Shown here piece by piece: positions 44,291-51,284 of a stretch of 51,903 bases of DNA. Each line of letters opens with the position of its first letter. Position 1 is the first letter of the stretch. The stretch is from an uncultured Marinomonas sp. Its GTDB lineage: Bacteria > Pseudomonadota > Gammaproteobacteria > Pseudomonadales > Marinomonadaceae. Under the pieces are notes generated by a model. It was given only the letters and a program-made list of their open reading frames with translations. It was not told the DNA's origin and searched no databases. The stretch is from contig CANLRQ010000021.1 in assembly GCA_947493575.1 (NCBI GenBank), forward strand, positions 1-51,903, in the 5' to 3' direction. A program made the position numbers and the translations under genes.

Positions 44291-45457
44291 ATGTTTAGAA
44301 TACCCGTTGCAGAACGACCTGATTGGCAAAAACGAGCGCAAGAGTTTGGTTTTGAATTTCATACTATGTACGGTGAAAAGTATTGGGATGAAAGTGCTTA
44401 TTATCAATTCTCCTTAGAACAAATTGAAAAAGATCTTGAAGCGCCAACAGAAGAAATTCATCAAATGTGCTTAGCTGTAGTGGATAGAGTCATTAATGAC
44501 GACGCTTTGATGCGTCGCTTTTGTTTGCCTGAAGCTCAGTGGGATTTTATTCGACAATCTTGGATAAATGGTGATCCCAGTTTGTATTCTCGGTTGGATT
44601 TTGCGTATTCAGGCAAAGGCCATGCGAAGTTATATGAAAATAATGCCGACACACCAACCAGTGTCTATGAAACGGGTTTTTGGCAATGGCTTTGGCTGCA
44701 AGACAATGTAGACAGCGGTGTTCTGCTACCACGTTCAGATCAGTTTAATATCCTACAAGAAAAGTTAGTCAATCGTTTTAAAGACATTCGCTTCTTAACA
44801 CCTGACCGAGTATTGCATTTTGCTTGTTGCAAAGGCACACCGGAAGACCGTGGAACGGTACAGTATTTGGCAGATTGCGCAAAAGAAGCCAATATCACGA
44901 CAGAGTTTGTTTATATAGAAGACATCGGGCGTGATGCTCAAGGTAACTTTACAGATACAAATGATCAGATTATTCGCTTTATGTTCAAGTTGTACCCATG
45001 GGAGTTTATGTTTCAGGAAGAGTTCTCGATACATCTTGGACACAATAATATTCGTTGGATAGAACCACCGTGGAAAAGCATTTTATCGAATAAAGCGTTA
45101 CTGCCTATGTTATGGAAAATGTTCCCCAATCATCCGAATTTACTGCCCTCGTTTTTTGAAGATGAACTGCATCTTGCTTCAGGTATTGATTCCCTTGTTA
45201 AGAAACCGATCTTTTCCCGAGAAGGATCTAACATTTCCTTTATTGGTGATGAAAAGGGGGTTGAAGCTTCATCCGGCCCTTACGGTGAAGAAGGTTTTAT
45301 TTATCAAGCAACGCACATGCTTCCAAAATTTGGAGACAGCTATACCTTAATCGGCAGTTGGTTGATTGATGATGAAGCTGCTGGTATCTCAATACGCGAA
45401 GATACAAATCCCATCACACAAGATATGAGTCGATTTTTACCGCATATTATAGTGTAA
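44291..45457 (+). CDS. yjfC: Glutathionylspermidine synthase-like ATP-grasp protein
   Basis: 388 residues, the synthetase half only (no amidase domain). Recognisable segments are [107 protein letters not shown] and [11 protein letters not shown], as in E. coli YjfC/YgiC. E. coli homologues do not make glutathionylspermidine detectably, so a peptide-spermidine-type ligase with another substrate is likely. It ends the operon. Confidence 0.92.
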   Translation: MFRIPVAERPDWQKRAQEFGFEFHTMYGEKYWDESAYYQFSLEQIEKDLEAPTEEIHQMCLAVVDRVINDDALMRRFCLPEAQWDFIRQSWINGDPSLYSRLDFAYSGKGHAKLYENNADTPTSVYETGFWQWLWLQDNVDSGVLLPRSDQFNILQEKLVNRFKDIRFLTPDRVLHFACCKGTPEDRGTVQYLADCAKEANITTEFVYIEDIGRDAQGNFTDTNDQIIRFMFKLYPWEFMFQEEFSIHLGHNNIRWIEPPWKSILSNKALLPMLWKMFPNHPNLLPSFFEDELHLASGIDSLVKKPIFSREGSNISFIGDEKGVEASSGPYGEEGFIYQATHMLPKFGDSYTLIGSWLIDDEAAGISIREDTNPITQDMSRFLPHIIV

Positions 45458-45548
45458 TAATTATGAATCTCTCCTTCCTTTGCACATGACAGTGCCTTTT
45501 AAGAGTAGAAGGGGGGAGATATGAAATGGATATTTTTAAGGAATACAC

Positions 45549-47681
45549 ATGAATCAAACAGAATCTCATTTATTTAAGCTTACATCGCTTATTTTTAAAT
45601 CCGCTTTAGGCAACGCATATTACCAACAATTCGCTCCTTTATTAGGTCATCTTGATATTGATAACCTTGCTAAGGTGTGGGGGGAAAGTGATTTAGCAAA
45701 GAGTGTTTTAGGTACTAGTACTGAGGAGCAGGCTCGTTCCTTAACTCAGCACCTTGGTTTAGATCCAAATAACACCTTGGACAGTGAAAGTGATGATTAC
45801 ATTGCGTATCAATTTTTCCTTAGTAATTTAACAGCGGGGAGAAGTGTGGGTGAGGTCGCCATGGAAGCCATTCGTTATCTTGAAAAAGACGATCTCCCAG
45901 ATAAATTCTCTAATGCTAAAAACTTCTTAGAAAGCCTCTCAGACTTATCTTATAAATATTCTGTAGAGCTCGGGTATGGTAATGAAGATGTTACGTCATT
46001 ACAGACTGTGTTTGATGGCCGTTTCGTAGGCCCACAAACGGTTGAGTCGATTCTTGCGCGTATTAGTGGACAAGAATTTGAAAACGTTAAAGCATCTGTT
46101 GTTCCCATTTCTTATACCAGTAGCGCTGAAGTAATTGAAGGTACAGCAGGTTCTGACAGCATTAATGCGGGTTTGGGTGACGACACGGTAAATGGTGGTG
46201 AAGGTTCTGACATCATTATTGGTGGTGCTGGCAACGACAGTTTGTATGGTGAACAAGGACAGGACTGGATCGAAGGGGGTGAGGGTGATGATATTATCCA
46301 AGGTGGCTATGGTTACGACACTCTATATGGCGGTGAAGGTGTCGATAGGGTTTTTGGAGGTACTGGCAATGATAAGTTGTACGGTGGGGCGGGGCAGGAT
46401 TCGCTTGAAGGAGGAGATGGTGCAGATGTGCTTTATGGAGATGAGGATAATGATTCACTAAACGGTGGGGAAGGGCAGGACTCGCTTGACGGAGGAAACG
46501 GTGACGATGTGCTTTATGGAAATGAAGGCAATGATTCGCTAAACGGTGGTGAAGGGAAGGACTCGCTCTATGGAAATGAAGGCAATGATACATTAGATGG
46601 CGGTGAAGGGCAGGACTTGCTTGAAGGAGGGGGTGGTGATGATTCGCTTGAAGGAGGAGATGGTGATGATCAGTTAAATGGAGGAGGCGGTGATGATCAA
46701 TTAAGTGGAGGTGATGGTGATGATCAACTAAATGGAGGTGATGGCAACGACAAGCTGTTTGGCGGTAATGGGAATAACCTTTTAATTGGTGGTTCTGGAA
46801 ACGATAGCACTTGGGGGAACAAAGGAACTAAGACAGTTTATGGTGGTACTGGGGATGACTATATTAGCTTTATTGGTAATTATAGAGGCGTTGTTTTGTA
46901 TGATGGCGACGAAGATGTTGCTTATGGAGAAGAAGGTGACGACAGACTTACTGGTTTTGGCCAAGATAAATTAGATGGAGGAGAAGGAGACGACACCATC
47001 TATTTGATTCGCAATACTAATAGTGCAGACAGTTCTGTTATTCGAGCTGGTGAGGGAAGTGACTTTATTAGTATTAGTACTTCATTTAGAGGTTATGATA
47101 CTTGTTCTTCAGTAATGATAGATTTAACTGAAGAGATTGCCGTTAAAGATACGATTTCCATAGGTCTTGTCGATAGCCCCAATTCTTCTATTGATATTCA
47201 AGGGTTTGATCTATCATTGGATAAGTTAAGTTTAAGTTATGGTTTTGAATTCTTCAGTGCCGTTATTCCTGATTCTGATGATGCAATGCAAAAATATGTT
47301 GATGGAGAACTTACCGAAAACTACGTTCAAATTGTCAACTCAACCGAAACTGAATGGCAAGAGCGAAGCGATACTCCTTCTGCACCCGATGAATTTGGTA
47401 AGGGGTATTTTGTCATTCAAGATGCAATCGCGAACAGCTCTAGCACAGAGGATGTTGCGGCATTAATTGATGGATATGGAAATAATGCTACTTACGATAA
47501 ACTCTATGAACAAATTTTTATCGTTAACGTAAATGCGACGGATTTAGGTATTTATCATTTTAAGGACGATACAGGTTTGGATAACCAAATTGTCGCAGAG
47601 GAACTCACTACAATCGCGATTTTAACGGGTGTTACCACCGAAGAGATTAATTACGACAATGCGAGCTTTATTATTGCTTGA
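45549..47681 (+). CDS. RTX repeat calcium-binding protein
   Basis: 710 residues. Residues 1-195 are an acidic globular region without a signal peptide. Residues about 196-440 are some 25 nonapeptide RTX repeats (GGxGxDxLx, for example GGEGQDSLDGGNGDDVLYG), which bind calcium and fold outside the cell. The C-terminal 270 residues are acidic and mostly beta in appearance. Such proteins leave through type I secretion using a C-terminal signal; no ABC exporter or adaptor is nearby. The 5' end has a decayed copy downstream. Toxin, enzyme or adhesin role cannot be told. Confidence 0.88.
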   Translation: MNQTESHLFKLTSLIFKSALGNAYYQQFAPLLGHLDIDNLAKVWGESDLAKSVLGTSTEEQARSLTQHLGLDPNNTLDSESDDYIAYQFFLSNLTAGRSVGEVAMEAIRYLEKDDLPDKFSNAKNFLESLSDLSYKYSVELGYGNEDVTSLQTVFDGRFVGPQTVESILARISGQEFENVKASVVPISYTSSAEVIEGTAGSDSINAGLGDDTVNGGEGSDIIIGGAGNDSLYGEQGQDWIEGGEGDDIIQGGYGYDTLYGGEGVDRVFGGTGNDKLYGGAGQDSLEGGDGADVLYGDEDNDSLNGGEGQDSLDGGNGDDVLYGNEGNDSLNGGEGKDSLYGNEGNDTLDGGEGQDLLEGGGGDDSLEGGDGDDQLNGGGGDDQLSGGDGDDQLNGGDGNDKLFGGNGNNLLIGGSGNDSTWGNKGTKTVYGGTGDDYISFIGNYRGVVLYDGDEDVAYGEEGDDRLTGFGQDKLDGGEGDDTIYLIRNTNSADSSVIRAGEGSDFISISTSFRGYDTCSSVMIDLTEEIAVKDTISIGLVDSPNSSIDIQGFDLSLDKLSLSYGFEFFSAVIPDSDDAMQKYVDGELTENYVQIVNSTETEWQERSDTPSAPDEFGKGYFVIQDAIANSSSTEDVAALIDGYGNNATYDKLYEQIFIVNVNATDLGIYHFKDDTGLDNQIVAEELTTIAILTGVTTEEINYDNASFIIA
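46134..46870 (+). repeat. 27-bp coding tandem repeats of the RTX domain
   Basis: Each 27-bp unit encodes one nonapeptide. Some blocks are nearly identical at the DNA level, for example CTTTATGGAAATGAAGGCAA followed by TGATTC is repeated at about 46514 and 46569 (there CTCTATGG...), indicating recent duplication within the array. Confidence 0.8.
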
Positions 47682-47721
47682 TGAGTTGCATTTTAAATAT
47701 GGATATATTAAATAATTCTAT

Positions 47722-47910
47722 ATGATACCTTCAGATTCTCATTTATTTAAGATCACGTTCATTCTTTTTAACTCGGCTTTAGGTAACACCTATTACTAAC
47801 AATTCTTCCCTATTTTGAGTGAAATAGGGAAGATGCGTTGTCGGAAGATTGGGGGTAATAACGATTTGGCGAAAAGTAGCTTAGAAGAAACTTTAGAAGA
47901 ACAAGCCTAG
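47722..47910 (+). pseudogene. Decayed partial copy of the RTX gene 5' end
   Basis: The frame from the ATG at 47722 reads MIPSDSHLFKITFILFNSA, then LGNTYY, a TAA stop (47797), QFFPILSEIG and later NDLAKSSLEETLEEQA, then TAG (47908). It aligns without gaps to residues 1-62 of the RTX protein upstream (SHLFKLTSLIFKSALGNAYYQQFAPLL...DLAKSVLGTSTEEQA). Two in-frame stops and loss of the rest show it is dead. The two copies lie 41 bp apart, pointing to an old tandem duplication followed by deletion. Confidence 0.85.
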
Positions 47911-48161
47911 TACTCTTTCTTTTTATAGGTAGTGAGCTGAATGTTCCGTCAAAAACCTTTGCTCCACTTTTTAATTTTGAAGAATATTATAATTTTGGTC
48001 GAGTCTTTAAGCAATTTGATATTGAGTTCCCTCTAAATCAATGTGAGAAGTCTGGAACAAAAATAAGTTGTGGAATTGAGATATATAACTTTGGTAAAGA
48101 CTGGATTATATTTAATGGTAGTTCGTATTTAATTGATAACACCAATAATTCAGCAATGTAG
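47880..48161 (+). pseudogene. Start-less open frame, probable gene remnant
   Basis: An open frame of 93 codons lies between stops at 47877 and 48159. It includes a hydrophobic stretch LVLFLFIGSELNVPS, then KTFAPLFNFEEYYNFGRVFKQFDIEFPLNQCEKSGTKISCGIEIYNFGKDWIIFNGSSYLID, which looks like real protein. There is no ATG, GTG or TTG in frame near its 5' end, and it begins inside the dead RTX copy in another frame. It may be the tail of a small exported protein fused to the duplication edge. No family recognised. Confidence 0.4.
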
Positions 48162-48310
48162 TTAACTTCACTATCAAGACACAGTATTATGAGTCTCTAC
48201 AATTGCCAATTCAAGCTTAACTGAAAGTGTTGTTTAAAACTGAAGGCTTTTCAGATTGATGGAAAGAGCCGGAAACTTATTTTTAGAAAAATTTCGTTAT
48301 AAGCCTATTT

Positions 48311-49414
48311 ATGCGTGCAACTTCAAAATGTAAAAAAATTCAAAACTTTCCAAGTGCTAAAAGCCTTGGGAAATTATTAGAAGAGGCGTGCAAACTTTCC
48401 GATATAAAGTTTGCTGAGTTTGTGAGATTATATAATTCACTTAATGCTGACAACATAAGCGAACAGAACTTTAATTCTTGGAAAAGTAATAGTTCGGTTC
48501 CGACAGGCGGTCCTAGAGCAGGGCTACGTGTCGTGATCGAGTACCTTTGTGATGAAAGTGTGTATCGTGCGTCGTGGTCGGATACATATGAAAAATATTT
48601 AGATGAAGCTGATTTAAATAAAGAACACAAGCGTAAATCTAAAGCTAAGATTGAACCTTCAGAACCTTCAGAACCTTCAGAACCTTCAGAACCTTCAGAA
48701 CCTTCAGAACCTTTAAGTCATAAAAATATAAGAGCTCTGTACAAAGTTCTCACTATAACTTTTATTGTCTGTATTGTATTTTTGATTACCTATTTTTCTT
48801 TTGTGAAAATAGAGACGAAGCCTGGTTTAAGAGTGAGTCTATATAGAATTGATGATACTTATAAAACCCCACCTTCAAACCCCACAGGAAGTCGCATTTT
48901 TAATTATATTCACAATGGAGATGCTGATTTTTATTATTATCCAGAAAATGTCGAAGGAGACACTATACACTCAATAGCTGATAAAAATACGGGGTTCTTT
49001 TTCGAAGGGTGGATAGACCTTGATGAAACCGGAACTTATATTTTTGAATCTCTATTTAAGTCAGTTGAGCATGTTTCAAATCAATTTAATACTTCGGAAT
49101 GTCGTTATAAATTAAATATTGGTGATGAAGAGATATTTAATATTGTTGATAATTTTGGAATGAGGAAGTTTGAAACAAATGTTAGAAATAACTATTTTGA
49201 AAAAGGCGTTTACAGTTTTAGTTTATGGTTTGCATGCGAAGATCTTAAAAATTTAGAAAGATGGTTTTCTTGGCTCTATAAAATGGGTAATGATGTTAAT
49301 TTTGATGTTAATGTTTATAGGGGTACATATCTCAAACTTTATTATAAAAAACCTAGCAGTAATAAGCTGGAGGTTGTTCCTTTATCAAAGTTAAGTGCAT
49401 CTTATAAAAATTAA
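48311..49414 (+). CDS. Transmembrane HTH regulator with PA14-like outer domain
   Basis: 367 residues in four parts. Residues about 17-80 look like a Cro/XRE-type helix-turn-helix (KFAEFVRLYNSLNADNISEQNFNSWKSNSSVP, then GLRVVIEYL). Residues 115-134 are a Glu-Pro-Ser linker coded by a 9-bp repeat. A single membrane helix runs about 144-165. Residues 170-360 form an outer domain whose FFFEGWIDLDETGTYIFESLF, CRYKLNIGDEEIFNIVD and FEKGVYSFSLWF resemble a PA14-type sugar-binding sandwich. The layout is that of ToxR/CadC regulators, inside-DNA-binding and outside-sensing. Both assignments are by motif only. Near neighbour of the RTX gene and the acyltransferase-methyltransferase gene. Confidence 0.6.
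   Translation: MRATSKCKKIQNFPSAKSLGKLLEEACKLSDIKFAEFVRLYNSLNADNISEQNFNSWKSNSSVPTGGPRAGLRVVIEYLCDESVYRASWSDTYEKYLDEADLNKEHKRKSKAKIEPSEPSEPSEPSEPSEPSEPLSHKNIRALYKVLTITFIVCIVFLITYFSFVKIETKPGLRVSLYRIDDTYKTPPSNPTGSRIFNYIHNGDADFYYYPENVEGDTIHSIADKNTGFFFEGWIDLDETGTYIFESLFKSVEHVSNQFNTSECRYKLNIGDEEIFNIVDNFGMRKFETNVRNNYFEKGVYSFSLWFACEDLKNLERWFSWLYKMGNDVNFDVNVYRGTYLKLYYKKPSSNKLEVVPLSKLSASYKN
48653..48712 (+). repeat. 9-bp tandem repeat (Glu-Pro-Ser linker)
   Basis: GAACCTTCA is repeated about 6.7 times without error at 48653-48712, encoding EPS repeats just before the membrane helix. Perfect copies indicate recent expansion; gain or loss of units would change linker length but not frame. Confidence 0.9.
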
Positions 49415-49446
49415 AAATTAAAAATTAAAAATTAAAAATTAAAAAC
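49405..49446. repeat. 7-bp tandem repeat AAAAATT
   Basis: Five perfect copies of AAAAATT followed by AAAAAC. The first copy contains the stop codon of the HTH/PA14 gene, and the array continues into the leader of the next gene. Confidence 0.9.
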
Positions 49447-49517
49447 TAATTTTATTTTTAAAGAATTTAATCAATTTATGCTTGATAGTGAGGTCTCTTA
49501 TAAACAAGGAGATGAAT

Positions 49518-50765
49518 ATGATTAATATAAATCAAGTTAATAATAACCTGCTTCCTCGCATAAAATCCTCTTTACCAAGTAATGTGTATCTTGTCCAAAG
49601 CTTTGATGAACTTCAAGAAGTGATTAAATATAGAAGAAACTATTATCAAGATGGTAGCCCAGAAGTTCAGATGTTTCATGACGATGGTTTTGATGAATTT
49701 AGTTATGTCTTTTATGTCAGAGACGATGATGGGGGAATTATTGGTAGTGCTAGGCTGCTGGTAGATTCTTTAACAGGCCTCCCCGAAGAAAGCATTCTTC
49801 CTTCTGCTGTGCATGATTTAAGACGAAGTGGAAAAAAACTGGCTGAGTTGGGTCGGTTACTTATTACAGGAGATAAAAGTAAAACGTTATCTCTTTTATA
49901 CAATGTTGTGTACGAAACAGCAAAAATTATTGATATTAATTATATTTTAATTGTGATGAAAAAAAGTAATGTTTCATCCCATGAAAAAATGATGAAGATT
50001 AAAACTCTTTCTGAAAATATGGGGTTAAGCTGGGATGAAGAGAAAAAAGAACTCTGTCTAATTAGCTGGGATATTAATGCTGAAAGTGAAAAATTTCTTA
50101 GATTCTCTCAACGTTATGTGAATAATAAGCAATTTGAAGAGTGGAATGATTATAGTAAATATCACTTTGGTGTTTTTCTATCGGTACAGCATGAAGTATA
50201 TAGCTCCGTTTCTACGAAATGTGTTGGGAACGTTTTAGATTTAGGTTGCGGCTCAGGTAGAATTATGGGTTTTATGAAAGAGAACTTAAACGTTAAAAGC
50301 TACACTGGCATTGACTATAGTAAGGGGATGATTGATTTAGCTATACAATATAAAGAAAATTTAGATTATCAGAGAGCAAAGCTTATTTTAGATAAAATTG
50401 AACATGTTAGTGGAAAGTTCGACACTATTATTTCAAACCTTAGTTATTATAGCTGGGGTAATAAAAATAAGTGCCTAGAAGTTATAAAGGACTCTCTTTT
50501 AGACGAAGGTCGATTCTTATTGGTTACTCCTAATAATCAATTTGATATTCCAAAACTCGCTAACCTCGTTAAAAGGGAGGCTTTTGGACATCCTTACTAT
50601 AATGAGTTCCTTTCTATTAATTATCATATAGCGAATACAGTAGAGTACCCTAGTTTAGATGAGCTCATTTCCCAAGTTAGACTAGCAGGGTTTGCAGTAG
50701 AGAAAGCCCACAAGGAGTTTTTTCTTGGGGGAGTATCTTATCTCGAGTTACGAAAAATGTCATAG
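49518..50765 (+). CDS. LuxI/FeeM-like acyltransferase fused to a SAM methyltransferase
   Basis: 415 residues from the ATG at 49518 (AAGGAG 6 bp upstream; an earlier ATG at 49512 touches it). Residues about 25-200 match the GNAT-related acyl-signal synthase pattern: YRRNYYQDG (R40), DDGFDEFSYVFYV (D59), GSARLLVDS (R79) and ELGRLLI (E110, R113), which parallel the Arg, Asp, Arg and Glu-x-x-Arg of LuxI and FeeM enzymes. Residues about 235-400 are a class I methyltransferase with VLDLGCGSGRI (239-249) and GIDYSKGMIDLA (264-275). Product unknown: possibly an N-acyl amino acid or lactone that is methylated. It overlaps the convergent luxR-type gene by 6 bp. Confidence 0.68.
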   Translation: MININQVNNNLLPRIKSSLPSNVYLVQSFDELQEVIKYRRNYYQDGSPEVQMFHDDGFDEFSYVFYVRDDDGGIIGSARLLVDSLTGLPEESILPSAVHDLRRSGKKLAELGRLLITGDKSKTLSLLYNVVYETAKIIDINYILIVMKKSNVSSHEKMMKIKTLSENMGLSWDEEKKELCLISWDINAESEKFLRFSQRYVNNKQFEEWNDYSKYHFGVFLSVQHEVYSSVSTKCVGNVLDLGCGSGRIMGFMKENLNVKSYTGIDYSKGMIDLAIQYKENLDYQRAKLILDKIEHVSGKFDTIISNLSYYSWGNKNKCLEVIKDSLLDEGRFLLVTPNNQFDIPKLANLVKREAFGHPYYNEFLSINYHIANTVEYPSLDELISQVRLAGFAVEKAHKEFFLGGVSYLELRKMS

Positions 50766-51284
50766 ATATTCTAGTAATTGAGCTGTACCTAAAATATACA
50801 GTAGTTCGTTTGTAGATATATCACCAAATTCTTTCTTAATTTGTAAAAGCAGCTTTTCAGCGTATCTGCGGCTAATTGGATAATGGTGTTGAATATCAAT
50901 TAATGATTTTCCAGATATTAATTGTTTCAATACCATTTTCTTTTTTTCTGTAAAGGTTGCTAATAAAGGCTGTATGAAAAAGTGTAAGTCAGTCTTAGAG
51001 CTTAGTACTTTCTGATTATGAAGCAATGCTAAAGAAGTGATTTGCTCGATAGAAGAAAGAATGTTTTTTCTAAAGGCGACTATATCGCTAGATTTAGTGA
51101 TTATGGAAATGCCAGCAATAGCATATTGACCATATGATACAGGGATAGATATTCCATTATATATGCCAAAATTTTCTTTTGCGCATAAAGTGACTTCTTG
51201 TTCTTCCTGAGTCACATTACACCCGAAGTCAAAACTTAATGAAGTCTGAAAAGCTGTCAGATAATTGTAGAACGGGTTAATAAA
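50760..51284 (-). pseudogene. LuxR-type regulator truncated by IS66
   Basis: The remaining 174 residues include the end of an autoinducer-binding-like domain (NFGIYNGISIPVSYGQYAIAGISIITKSS) and a C-terminal GerE-like HTH (FTEKKKMVLKQLISGKSLIDIQHHYPISRRYAEKLLLQIKKEFG). A whole LuxR protein has about 230-250 residues, so some 60-80 from the N-terminus are missing, cut exactly where IS66 begins at 51285. An ORF starting with a TTG inside the IS can read into it but would carry IS-derived residues. The HTH is atypical (PISRRYAEKLL rather than ISxxTVKxHL). Confidence 0.7.

Noticed and set aside
45464..45521. Hairpin ATCTCTCCTTCC / GAAGGGGGGAGAT after yjfC as terminator
   Set aside because: Stem is interrupted, loop is over 30 bases and no T tract follows; could not be supported.
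46134..46870. RTX DNA repeats as a CRISPR or non-coding satellite
   Set aside because: Period is 27 bp, in frame with GGxGxDxLx nonapeptides and without unique spacers.
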